Shown: in pieces, positions 1 through 9,500 of the stretch | How positions within the stretch are numbered: position 1 is the first letter of the stretch | Layout: every line of letters starts with the position of its first letter | From: Priapulus caudatus | Taxonomy: Eukaryota; Priapulida; Priapulimorpha; Priapulimorphida; Priapulidae | Reading direction: 5' to 3' | Assembly (NCBI RefSeq): GCF_000485595.1 | Contig: NW_014578573.1 | Span: 32,000 to 52,038, forward strand | DNA length: 20,039 nucleotides | Notes under the pieces: model-generated | Told to the model about the DNA's origin: nothing | The model's input: only the letters and a program-made list of their open reading frames with translations | Databases searched by the model: none | Made by a program: the position numbers and the translations under genes

Positions 1-175
1 CGGGTTGGATTTTCAGGGGCAGTACGGCGATTGATAGGGGCACCGCCGGCAATTACCGTTGGTGCCGTCGGTTAATTCGAGCCCTGTCGCCAATGATGTA
101 ACAATGATGATAACGATAACAAAAATATTTGTAATTGACGTAACGACGTTAGTGAAGGAGCTAGGCAGTGTTACA

Positions 176-240
176 GTGTACATGGGGGCGGGAGACGGAG
201 TACATGGAGGTGGGAGACGGTGTACATGGGGCGGGAGATG
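176..240. repeat. Three imperfect copies of a 21-22 bp G-rich unit
   Basis: A unit of the form gtgtacatggGGgcgggagacg occurs three times in a row, at about 176-197, 198-219 and 220-240, with a few substitutions. It looks like a young minisatellite and explains the glycine/arginine-rich short ORFs here. Confidence 0.75.
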
Positions 241-279
241 GTGTGTATATACACGGTGACCGGTGTGTGGGAGAAGATA

Positions 280-305
280 GGGAGGGGGAGGTGGGAGAAT
301 GTGGG
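280..305 (+). other. Putative G-quadruplex motif
   Basis: Four G-tracts of at least three G (280-282, 284-288, 293-295, 303-305) are separated by loops of 1, 4 and 7 bases. This fits the standard G3+N1-7 pattern on the plus strand. It is a sequence match only; folding is not shown. Confidence 0.5.
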
Positions 306-882
306 TAGGAAGGTAGGAGGCAGGAGATGGGTATCCCCTTGTACCCCCTCGTTAGTCTCATAGCTTGGTCGGGCTATCGGTGTTGTACTCTTACTACTGT
401 CACATATAATTACGATCTAAGTTACGATACCTTGAAGTAATTTTTTTACCTCCTTTTTTTATTGCTGCTCATCCTTTGCCAATGAAGCTACACCAATGGC
501 AAAAAGAAATCTCTGTAAAGAAAACTCAAACACTTGATTGCGTTCAGCCGTATTGTTATTATTTACAAATCTCACGCTCATACTGCCAAACATACGCTAC
601 AGTTTCATACACGTCATAAAGTCATGAAATTATTATTATAACAAGTTGTGAACTACATCCAAATTTACACACGTTCCTATGAGTGTTCAGCATATCAGTT
701 GTACATTAACTACGAGCTTGCTTATATGATGCACACATAAGCACAAGCACACAACAGCACAATTAACGTAACTAATATAGTCACTCGCGAAATAGCTGCC
801 TTCGGCTACATTGATGATACTATAGAATCGTATACTATGACTTAACCAAGTCCCGGCCCGATTCCGTTCCAAAAATGTTAAA

Positions 883-3275
883 TCACACTGCTTTCCCTTT
901 ACCACCTTTCTTGTGTATCACCTTACAGTTTTTACAATACCATTTATTTGCTTTTGGGAGGCGGGATAGTTTTAAGCACTTTAGGTGAAACCATTCATCG
1001 CAGCTGTCGCATGCCACCATGTCGTCCGACACATCCGGACTGCGGCAAATACAGAACAGTATTTGGTTGGTCTGGGGCTGAACCAAAGTTGACGGTCCTG
1101 GAAGGTTGAGATGTAGTTCTAGAGCTCGAGTTAGTAACTCGGGCATAATAGCCGACTGCCAAATGTCTGCTAGCTTGACCACCATCGCATTGATGAAGTC
1201 CTCATCCCGGTCTACCCGCTCTACATGGCATGACAATGTTGTCCACACAACCAGGTCGCAATAAATCATATTCGTTACAAACATCTGCATTTGCATCTGT
1301 GTATAGTAAGGGTGGTTTACTTTAATTTTCATGTCTGCACCCAAACAAAACTTGCTATCCTCAGTCGCATCGGCGACGGTTACATCCCGATAGATGTACG
1401 GGCACTTAATTTCAATAAGGCCTTCACCACAACAGCTACAATTAACAATTCCATCGGGCGATGCTCCAAGGAATGGATGTGTTTGTGCTATGGTGAATCC
1501 TGCCTTCGATGTAGTGCAACGTGTGTGTGATCCTCTGTGTGATGATGTGTACTGTTGAAATGCAGTGTCCTCATGTTCTCTCCCCCACTGAACAGCTGGA
1601 GCACGAAGTGGGACTGGCTGTGCAGTGCAAATTTTCTTGACGAGTGACGGTGCTGGACGAGATGTGCTGGTGTGCAGTGCTGTTGATGATATGATTCTGC
1701 CGGCGCGTTGATCATGCCAGACGAGTGAGGATGCCTGAGCACGTGTTACCTCCTCGACGTACCGCACTTGGGCGAGAGTGATGTGCAAATCACCCTTCGT
1801 TCTGCACAGCTCCTTGAATTCAGCTTCGCACAGTTCACTGTGCTTCACATCATAGAGCTTCCGCAGAGTTTGAGGCAATTTGTCTGTGCTAGGTGCTGCT
1901 GTTGTAGGCACAAATTTGTCCGAGTGGCTAGTGAAGCCTGATAGTCCTACTACACCAGAGTCAGCAATGGAGCTCATAAAATGATCTCGTTCTTGCTCCG
2001 TAGATGGTGATGGCTCTTCTTTTGCCTTGCACTTAGACTTGTGGAGCCTCTCCTTGGCCTTCTCTGTATAGAAATTGATTTCACTAACAGGAGCGCCTGT
2101 CACCTTCGACACAAAGCAAGCATTCCACTGGCATATTTCATCCGTGCAGGCTGAACTCGTGTACCCTAACCTCACGGCTGCTTCGACCTTCAGAAGTAAG
2201 GCGCCGACGTGGGAGCAGCTTTCTCCGAGTCTGCAAAAAAGAAAATAGAGAACAGTTGTTAATCCATTAATATAAAAATAGAAGGGTTATGTATAAATAA
2301 AATCAGTGAACGAGACATGAAATTTAATACATAAATTATATTTAGTAGTGTCATCGTATACTTGATGTGCAAGCAGACAATATTTATTTCTCAAACAGTT
2401 CTATGTATTTGTAGGCCTCTTATAAAATGTCATTTTATGAGTTTATAAGTTTAAGTCTTCTATACGATGCCTACTGGATAGTTGATAATAATATATATAA
2501 ATTAGCCAGTATGAATTGCATGTAACATGGAAGAGTAATACCAGTATGTTTATAAGAATTAAAATGTATTTAAAAAAAATTATGGAAATGTGCAATTGTT
2601 CTTGAATGGAAATAGTAACTCACCCAGCCATGCAGTCACAATGCGCTGTGACAACTGCACCGTCTGTTTTAACTGCAACCCAAGGATGATGCGGCTCCTC
2701 TGTCACCCTCCATGATGGCTTGACGTCAGCTTTAAACAGGACATGGTTGCCTCCAACTTTTTTGTGCAAGACAGTCTGAACCCACCCAGAGACGAAGAAC
2801 TTGTGAGCATCAAGTGAGCGGTAGTTCTTCATGGCCTCTTGCGTGAACACTCCTGAGAACATAATGAGAGAAAATCATGATTTGTTAACAATAAATGTGT
2901 CGACATCATAGTTCACTGGAACATTGCATCCTATTTCTTTTTACTTCTTTTATTTAATATTTTTAAGCACGACTCTACTCTAACTTGCTACATACTGTAC
3001 GTGGTGTGTTATTTCATGACATTTCACAATATTACAACAACTCTAATTTAAGTTATATTTAGTCTTTGTCCTAAACAATTAAATTACGTACCTGGTGTCC
3101 TGACAAGGTATGTGTAAACGTCTGGGTACTCCACTCTAGGCCATTCGTTCGGGTTGACACTCCACGAGTCAGCAGGGTGCTGGTATGGACAAGAATCAAG
3201 CCCCACTAACTGAAGTTTTGCTCGATATCTGGCCAATGCCTCACCTGGCAAACCTTCTGTATACTGATAGGACAT
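883..3275 (-). CDS. SWIM zinc finger - YqaJ nuclease - PHD finger protein (three exons)
   Basis: I read three minus-strand exons: 3275-3092 (possibly starting further upstream), 2852-2624 and 2230-883. Introns are 3091-2853 (gtacgt..cag, phase 1) and 2623-2231 (gtgagt..cag, phase 2), and the phases join cleanly. The first splice restores a continuous 'YLVRTPG-VFTQEAMKNY' block. The second completes a SWIM zinc finger: HCDC in exon 2, then GESCSH in exon 3. Numbering exon 3 residues from the codon at 2175, the YqaJ-like nuclease core shows WGREHE (197-202), GASPDG with D241, EIKCP with E255 and K257, and HPYYTQ with Q293. A PHD finger follows at about 375-417 (CIC..CDSCDEWFHLKC..WYCKNC). The family occurs in fish and many invertebrates and resembles accessory proteins of some DNA transposons. 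I chose the ATG at 3275-3273; an upstream non-coding or coding exon is possible. The frame is intact throughout. The substrate is unknown. Confidence 0.85.
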
Positions 3276-3329
3276 TGCAAACAGTAGGATGTTCAATAAC
3301 TCAACCAAAACTAAGCGAGGGATGACCAA

Positions 3330-3900
3330 GTATGTTTCACAAAGATAGAATGTTTACCAACGCTACGTGTGTAATCATGCATGCAGCGGCCTTTGTTTTC
3401 CCCTTCGCCACCAGGCGCGTCGCGTAACTAAGCACAATCACGTGACTGTGACATCACGCCGACCATGAGTATCCGCTCCCGGAATCTCGCTCCACGATTC
3501 TCGCTCCTCGTTTATCTGAATTGTTTTGTCTGTTATTAGGTCGATCTCTGTCTTGACCGGCCCACCTCCTGTTTTTTTCAAATCTCTTTTTCATCGCATT
3601 TTCTTTTTTCGCAGAAACAAATTATTCCACTTAAACTTTACGTCCTCTGCCGATCGCTTGCACACTCCAATGTTGCTTATTTTCTCTGCGATTTCTGTCC
3701 ATATACTGGTTTTGCACTTGTTCGTAATACCGTTTGTTAGCTTTGATGTCAGCACACTCTTGTTAAACTCTAAACTCTTCCACTAGCAGTGCCTTTTCTG
3801 CACTAGAAAAATTTGGTGATTGCTTCTTCACTCCTGCCATTGCTGCGTTTAGCTTGTTCGTCTGCTGGCAACGTCTGTTCTATTGTTATTATTATTGGAA
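3330..3900. other. Intergenic, 5' flank of SWIM-YqaJ gene
   Basis: No family-like ORF is visible on either strand. This is presumably the upstream region of the minus-strand SWIM-YqaJ gene. It is less AT-rich around 3400-3510 and contains a CACGTG-like E-box (about 3439-3444), but I see no convincing TATA element. The plus-strand ORF at 3526-3786 is hydrophobic and has no recognisable motif. Confidence 0.4.
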
Positions 3901-3914
3901 ATTATGGGATACTA

Positions 3915-4045
3915 ACTTCTGAGTTAAAATATTTAACTCTGAGTTACTTAACTTTGGATTTAATCCATGTTTATGAAACCCAAATTTAACTCGGAGTTTA
4001 CTAACTCAGAGTTAGTGAGTTTAACTCAGAGTTAACCTTAACTCA
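3915..4045. repeat. Cluster of TTAACTC / GAGTTAA palindromic repeats (MITE remnant)
   Basis: The core TTAACTC or its complement, often as the palindromic form taactcagagtta, recurs at short spacing from about 3915 to 4045. A 'gtttatgaaaccc' segment near 3968-3981 separates two arms. This is typical of a small inverted-repeat transposon or a stack of them. It abuts the Helitron helicase fragment and probably interrupts it. I could not define termini or a target duplication. Confidence 0.6.
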
Positions 4046-4073
4046 GGATAAAGTTAATCCACAACTGTGGAAC

Positions 4074-4364
4074 CTGAATAGTATTAGAGCTTCGGTACTC
4101 CACTGGTTCACCTGAAAATTTGTCGATCATATGGACATTAATAAGCTCAACAGCATAATTTGTTGGGGCGATAATAGCTCTAGAATACAGCCACTCCCTA
4201 TCAGTGTACCTTTCATTGAGCGAATCGAAAACAAAGTTACATACGTCTGACAGTCTATTGGTAGGCATACGAAATTCACTGGGAACTTCGATAACAGTTG
4301 GTTCCATCATTGATACAGGTGGCACTGAACCTGTTCCAATAGCATCTAGGTAATCAGCAAAGGC
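4074..4364 (-). pseudogene. Helitron helicase (Pif1-like) fragment
   Basis: The minus-strand translation from about 4364 to 4074 reads through FADYLDAIGTGS, IEVPSEF, then RAIIAPTNYAVELIN and FSGEPVEYRSSNTI. This order matches the late helicase region of Helitron Rep/helicase proteins: the 'FA..LL.iG.G' segment, the 'RAIL.PTN..V..iN' motif and the 'G....Y.S.D' motif. Only about 97 residues remain, with no Rep domain and no Walker motifs. The 5' side stops at an in-frame TAA just upstream of 4364. The 3' side runs into TTAACTC repeats. It is a dead fragment, presumably cut by later insertions. Confidence 0.8.
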
Positions 4365-4395
4365 TAATTAAATGTAAATGAAATTAAGCACAAAG

Positions 4396-4645
4396 TAATA
4401 CCGACGATTCCCCAACCAAGGTCTGTAAGCTGCCCATACGCTTCGTTGCCAACTGGCAGGATTACGTCTCTTGGTAACTAATGCATGCGAGCAGTTATAG
4501 CCAATCAGAAGTCCAACTTCTACATCCTGTAGTGGCATCAGCTGATATGCTATCTGCTCGAGGTGTGGCCATTGTCTTGCAATTTAAGGTGTTGGGATAT
4601 GTTCCCAATTCGCGGGCATTATATTTCTTGTGTAAGCAGTAGGTA
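4396..4645 (-). pseudogene. BEL/Pao retrotransposon Pol fragment (protease/RT linker region)
   Basis: The minus strand shows segments typical of BEL/Pao-type polyproteins next to the aspartic protease: MPANWEHIPTP, IARQWPHLEQIA, LMPLQDVEVGLLIGYNC, then AYGQLTDLGWGIVG in a different frame. An in-frame TAA (about 4586-4584) replaces the codon after HIPTP. A frameshift falls near 4450, after the 'SHALV' segment. About 80 residues are recognisable, with no LTR and no further pol sequence nearby. It is therefore a small decayed relic, lying directly 5' (on the minus strand) of the Helitron fragment with only about 30 bp between them. Confidence 0.82.
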
Positions 4646-5039
4646 GCAGGGTTCAACATTAACTTTTTATTTCACTAGACGATCGGGCTAGTAACTGAGG
4701 AAAACCACAAGCCCTGACCGAACTTTCACTAGTCCAGACCCAGACCATTGTTATGAAAAACTTTATTTAGATAAGAGTGTGTCATCGTATGAATTCATAG
4801 ATGGTGCTAGTGACATAATTATGATAAAGTGTATTTTTAACTGCAATACTATTACACGGTAGAAATGTTTAGATTGAGGTTTTGATACTTTAGTTTAAAA
4901 ACAAGTAACAAGTAAATATAAATGATTAACCTTTTATTACATAAACACTTTTAAACGATTCTTATAAATTCAAATGAGTATTCAGATATTGTCATCTCAT
5001 ATGTTATGATAATTTCTTTGGTCAGAATTAAATACAGTG
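4646..5039. other. AT-rich non-coding stretch
   Basis: I see no gene, RNA or clear repeat. It separates the BEL/Pao relic from the 947-bp transposon. Confidence 0.5.
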
Positions 5040-5043
5040 CAGG

Positions 5044-5990
5044 GGCCCGTTTCACGAAGCTATCGTAAAACACCATCTTAAGGATATCCTTAGAATTATT
5101 GTACGAGAGCCTAACGCTGTCCTAAACGTCCCTCGTTAAAGTGTTTCACGAAACTTATGCCGGTGCATTGTTAGACGGTCCTTAAAATTCAGCTGTAACG
5201 ATGTTGCTGGCGGCATAGACTGGTACCCTATCTCTACACCTTGCTACTAGATAGTCTATATATAGAGACATGTTACAAGTCTAATGGCGACCCAGCTCAC
5301 TGTGAGTTGCTACGGTAATCTCTCGCGTCATTTAGTTTTAATAAATGTAGGTACAACAGCGTGCAAACTAAAAATAATAGGTTAAAAGTATTTTTAAATG
5401 CCAAGAAGTACCTGAGAAATAATTAAACTAAAGCAAGGTTGTCATATTTCCTGCAACTAGAACTACCACAAATGACATATTGACTGAACAAAAATGTAAC
5501 ATAAATTCTGAAGGTTTAGATTTACGTTTACTTTGATACAGTATTGGCGCCATAGGATATAGTAATTACACACACGAACAGCCGAAGCACATGTAAGGTG
5601 CAAGGAAGCATGTCATCTCTTCAAAATCTGCTACCACAATAAGAAGCTTCGTAGCCACACTTAACCCCTGCGCGTCATTCCTTCACAGGCCTTGCACTGT
5701 ATTCTCGTAGACACAGAGAAGTTACCTTCTTGGCGGGTTTTTGCTTTACACTACTGCTTGCCAAAACAATGAAAACACGCAGGAAATCTCGCGTTGCTTG
5801 CTGTACGATAGCCTAAGTACTGCCTGTCCTTAAGATTCTTCCTTAATAGCAATGTCGTTGAGTTAGCGAGACGTTTGTGAAACGTGGAAACTTAGCGAGG
5901 CTTTCGTGAAACACTATATATAAGGATATCCTAAAACCCCTCTTTTTTTAACCCATCACAAACTTAACGAGCGCTTCGTGAAACGGCCCC
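5044..5990. mobile_element. 947-bp non-autonomous DNA transposon, CGTTTCACGAAGC termini
   Basis: The left end reads ggcccgtttcacgaagctat and the right end, reverse-complemented, reads ggggccgtttcacgaagcgc, so the two ends form a terminal inverted repeat of about 27 bp with few mismatches. CAGG lies immediately outside both ends (5040-5043 and 5991-5994), a candidate 4-bp target duplication. Inside, 'aaggatatcct' blocks at 5080-5090 and about 5920-5932 and further TTTCACGAAA-type blocks form subterminal inverted repeats. No transposase ORF is present, so it depends on another element. I do not assign a superfamily. Confidence 0.8.
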
Positions 5991-5994
5991 CAGG

Positions 5995-6259
5995 ATCAGT
6001 TCACATTGCTTGCAACATTACGAACTTGTCTACACTGTTTTCAAATGAGTGTGCTGCAAAGACTGGAAAAGGCATCTCTATGGAGTATTTAAGAAAAGGG
6101 GTTAAAAATCAACTTGTAGACTGGTCACTGAAAACTATATGAAATAATGGCCATGTCATTCGAGAACTAGAATAAAAATGTTTAACAGAATGATCAGTTA
6201 TGAAATATGTAACACTGCTTGTTGCTGTACGTGTCTGTTAATAGTTTGTAACAGTATCA
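5995..6259. other. Non-coding spacer
   Basis: AT-rich sequence between the 947-bp element and the hAT relic. No feature is supported. Confidence 0.45.
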
Positions 6260-6261
6260 TC

Positions 6262-7810
6262 ATGTAATAATCATTGAATAGTGTCTATACAATTTCCTCA
6301 GGTCCTGCAAAGTCTGGTCTTCTAACTCTGGCCACCACAATGCAATGGCTCTTTCTGCATGATAATCCGCTGGATCAGGGCCTTCAATGGAAATCACCAT
6401 GAGCTGATTCAGCACGCTATTGTTCAGTCGAGATCTCCAGTCGGATTTTATCCTAGACATAGCACAAAATCTCCTTTCACAGATTTTACTAGATACTGGG
6501 ATACATAGCACGATTTTAACCAGCATACTGATGTTTCTGAAAGTATCCTTCAAGTTTGGGTGTGTGAAGAACCGACTCTACAAGTCCGACATGCTGATAC
6601 TCGTTGGTTGCCTGTGCATGTGGACCTTCAGAGCTGGGCATTCTGCCTCTTTCAAGTGTGCGATATCACATCCCATCCTATTCAATACTGGCTGAATTAC
6701 ACAGGTCACTTAATTCTGCTTCTCTGTAGACTGCCCTTTCGCTTGAGTTTCAGGCAGATTGACTGGATATAAGATGTGCATGTTTTTCAGCACTGCATCA
6801 GAATCTATGTCACCCACTCTTTTGCTTACAGTGTCAATCACGGACTCAATGAGAGATTATTGTTTTCGTTTGAACTGTTCCTCTGTTAGAGTGGGGCGAT
6901 TAAGTTGCACATATGAACTTATTGTCTGTGTCTACACTGTCAAGGAATTTTTGCAGATTTTTTCTGGTCTATGTTGCAAACCTACAAGCTGCAGATATGC
7001 TGTTTCTAAGGCTTCTCATGCTTCAGGTAAACCACAGCTATCATTCTGAAATTGTCAGGAAAGCTTGCTCAAGATGGCTAACACATTCAGGAATTGCATG
7101 TATAAGAGAAGGTCATAATCCTTCAGATGCTTGAGGATGGCCTTTGCTCTGCTTTGTACATCCAGAGTCCAAATGTTTCCTTCTACGCTGTTTTCAAAGT
7201 GGGAAACAAATATAGTATGCTTGAGCAGGAGAATAGCAAGGCACCTACTGAGATGTGGCATTCATCTTGTACCTGATAGGTTAGCAGGTTTTACAATTTT
7301 TTCTTCCATGGCATCTGCTAACATCTGCAGTTCTCGCAAGGCCTTTGCGCTGTACAAGTGTGTAATATTTAATATAATATGATGTAATATTTTTCCACCC
7401 CTATCTTTCATGTCATCTAAAGCTGCAAGTTCAAATCTGTGACTCACACAGTGCATGGCTATCAGATGTGGCACTTCATCTTTCAGGAGTTTAGCAACAC
7501 TGCCGTTTGCCAAGATTAACACTTGCCCCATTTGAGCCAGTGGCCACCAGCTTTGCCTTCCAATTCCAACCGTCATTCAAAACACTGTCCCTGGCCGTCT
7601 CAATTGACGCAAGAACACCATTAGCATGAGCATGTTCAACTGCACGGATATTCACAAAGACATTCTTTGGCACACCCTGCTCAACAACTCATGTCATACA
7701 CAATCTCATTTTCACAAGTAGACACGTCTGTGGCACCATCAAGCATTATAAACAACACATTTGCATCCTGAAGCATTCTGTATGATTGTTCTTGAATGTC
7801 ATCATATTGT
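6262..7810 (-). pseudogene. hAT transposase relic 1 (ZMYM1/DUF4371-like)
   Basis: The minus strand carries the order of a hAT transposase of the ZMYM1/DUF4371 type. It starts with MLDGATDVSTCENEIVY (about 7760-7700), then VPKNVFVNIRAVE and KLVATGSNGASVNLG (7673-7491). HLIAMHCVSHRFELAALD follows (7576-7262 frame), then a long decayed middle. The C-terminal dimerisation region at 6553-6262 has IPVSSKICERRFCAMSRIKSDW and ISIEGP. Frame changes occur near 7680 and 7495, and stops interrupt 7055-6560. The N-terminal zinc finger is missing: the gene stops at about 7810, beside a P-element relic. I see no terminal inverted repeats. It is not expected to make an active transposase. Confidence 0.85.
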
Positions 7811-7925
7811 AGCGCCACTGCGCTTATGCCTATTAATTAGTATTTGTTCATGCTTATTAATCAGGCGTTACGCTGTGCTAGTGGTGCGGGCGACGAGCCA
7901 GCGAGCGTCGCACGAGAGGACAACG
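7811..7925. other. Junction between hAT and P-element relics
   Basis: About 115 bp of GC-richer sequence, including gtggtgcgggcgacgagcc, belongs to neither transposase and has no clear identity. It may be a terminal or captured segment. Confidence 0.3.
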
Positions 7926-8395
7926 GCTAAACTGAAGTGCAGTAGCTTCAGCTTCCTTGGGTAAGGCACCGAGAGAAACGTAGGGCATGATACCTGCAGA
8001 TACAGAATGGCTGAGAATTTGGGTTGCAAGACACACTCATCTTGGAGAAGTTTGTCACTCTCATATGTTTAACAGACAATTTGGGGCACATTCTGATTGG
8101 TAGACCGTTGATGTATTGACTGTTTGATGTATTTCCACCTCACTATTTCATTGTTGACTTTGAAAGTGTATTTTTGTAAGTTGTTGCGAGTACTTTTTAT
8201 CAGGTGTGGGGGATCAAACATGAAGTATATCTTACCGTCATTCCTTTCAATGTACGGTTTCTCAACAGTTGCATCCAACATCTGGAATAGTGATCTATTT
8301 ATTGATCCCTGGTCACACACGACACATCTAACTAGGCCACCAGCATTAATTTTGTTACCTTCTCTATGGCATCATCTAGTAATATTTTCAGTATT
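7926..8395 (-). pseudogene. P-element / THAP9-like transposase relic
   Basis: Minus-strand segments follow the P-element transposase order. LLDDAIEKVTK (about 8390-8355) comes first, then a frameshift and AGGLVRCVVCDQGSINRS (about 8350-8300). KIYFMFDPPHLIKSTRNNLQ follows (8240-8180 region), then NEIVRWKYIKQ, FSKM, and after another frameshift LATQILSHSVSAGI and LGALPKEAEATALQ (8030-7930). CDQGS and FDPPHLLKSTRNN-type blocks are hallmarks of the RNase H/GTP-binding-insertion part of this family. The N-terminal THAP finger and the C-terminal part are missing. At least two frameshifts make it non-functional. Its 3' end abuts hAT relic 1 through a 115-bp junction. Confidence 0.85.
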
Positions 8396-9441
8396 CTTCA
8401 TATTGCACCGAAGCTGATGACTTTATTTGACTCTGAAGTATCTTAAACACCATAATAAGAACGTTCATCACGTCCGGACACGAAAATATTTCAGCCATTT
8501 TATTCGAATATCTAGCAGCCGAAATAAACATCAAAACCAATCAACATCTCACAATTTACAACACTTTGTCCCTAATTAATGACATCAATAACAAGATTGA
8601 TATATTAGCTAACTACTCATGTAATAATTTACGTTAATTCCTTGTTGATTTGTGATAAAATGGGAAGTTTTAGAGTGATTTAAAAAATCGTAACGTTCTT
8701 ACCTCAACACGCATGCGCAGGACATGATGTTAAATTCCAACTGCAGCCTGGTATTCTGTGACCTCATTAACATAATTTATACACATTGACACACGTGGTA
8801 ATGACGTATCAGTTTTCTGGAAAGTTCCTAGAAGAATATGAATTTGAATTTGCTGTGTATTTGACAGGTGAACGTTCATCACAGGGCTGGACACGATGGC
8901 TCATTGCATGTTTGAAGCGTTTTATTTGCCATGTTGATGGTCTAATCAATATCTTAAATCATAAGTTGGATAGATATGTTTAATTTGGGTTATAAGTGAC
9001 CTTTGTTGCCAAATTCCATGCAACTTTTGGTGATGTTCTATCCAAGTGAACGTTCATCACATCGTAACCCAATGATGTGATGAACGTTACGCAATATTAG
9101 AACGTAACTATTTCTAAGTTGTGAAAATTTTTAAGGTGGTTTTTGAAGCATAATGAAGATTGATCACCCATCTATCTAATCATTAGGTAATACAATCATG
9201 TTAATGCGTTTTATTGGGAGACAAAGAAGTTTTAAACTGTGAGAGTGAAAATGTCACGCTTTCGTGTCCATTTTTTTGCTGTTTAAAATTTTTTTGTTAT
9301 CTCTCAAATCTGTTGTACTGAATTAAACTTCATGATACTTTTACAACTGTTGCTCACTAATGTAAGGATGATTCTGGTTGTTTAGTTTAAGGCTTATATA
9401 ATTTATTTGTGAACATATTGGAGTTTGGCAAAGTACAAGTG
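8396..9441. other. Non-coding region with AACGTTCATCAC repeats
   Basis: No coding potential is recognisable. The only structure seen is a recurring 12-mer (separate entries). It lies 3' of the last recognised exon of the minus-strand recombinase-like gene, so an unseen terminal exon or 3' UTR of that gene could lie here. Confidence 0.4.
8460..9088. repeat. Four copies of AACGTTCATCAC, one inverted
   Basis: Exact 12-mers AACGTTCATCAC occur at 8460-8471, 8871-8882 and 9049-9060. The complement GTGATGAACGTT is at 9077-9088, forming a potential hairpin with the third copy (16-base loop). The first two copies share further downstream similarity (..GGACACGA), so the repeated block is about 25 bp. 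They may be subterminal repeats of an unrecognised mobile element or protein-binding sites. Confidence 0.75.
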
Positions 9442-9451
9442 TCACATTTCA

Positions 9452-9463
9452 GGGGGGGGGGGG
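9452..9463. repeat. Poly-G run of 12
   Basis: An uninterrupted run of 12 G. It creates a proline stretch at the end of the minus-strand ORF through exon 5 of the recombinase-like gene, which I consider read-through past a splice donor. Such runs are prone to length error in assemblies. Confidence 0.8.
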
Positions 9464-9500
9464 AGTGCCACTAGCAAATAATTACTCATATATAATGTAC

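Larger units (their letters stand above)
1..882. other. Non-coding flank 3' of the SWIM-YqaJ gene
   Basis: I see no supportable gene here. Short open frames on both strands fall in low-complexity G-rich sequence and resemble no family. The stretch holds a small G-rich tandem repeat and a possible G-quadruplex (listed separately). On the minus strand it is the 3' flank of the SWIM-YqaJ gene, whose stop codon is at 885-883. A minus-strand AATAAA lies at 463-458 (TTTATT on the plus strand), about 420 bp past the stop. It could be the polyadenylation signal, but nothing else supports that. Confidence 0.5.

Noticed and set aside
70-90. tRNA B-box-like ttaattcgagccc, possible SINE
   Set aside because: No A box at the right spacing, no cloverleaf and no 3' tail could be supported.
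3526-3786. Plus-strand 86-residue ORF with hydrophobic stretches, membrane-like
   Set aside because: No start context, splice partner or family resemblance. Its Phe/Leu richness follows from T-rich sequence.
6420-7382. Plus-strand ORFs of 70-96 residues
   Set aside because: They are antisense to the hAT relic, whose minus-strand translation shows family motifs.
9442-9500. C-terminal coding tail with a proline run
   Set aside because: It follows a good donor (AAG|gtacat) and runs into a poly-G tract; it is more likely intron or read-through than protein.
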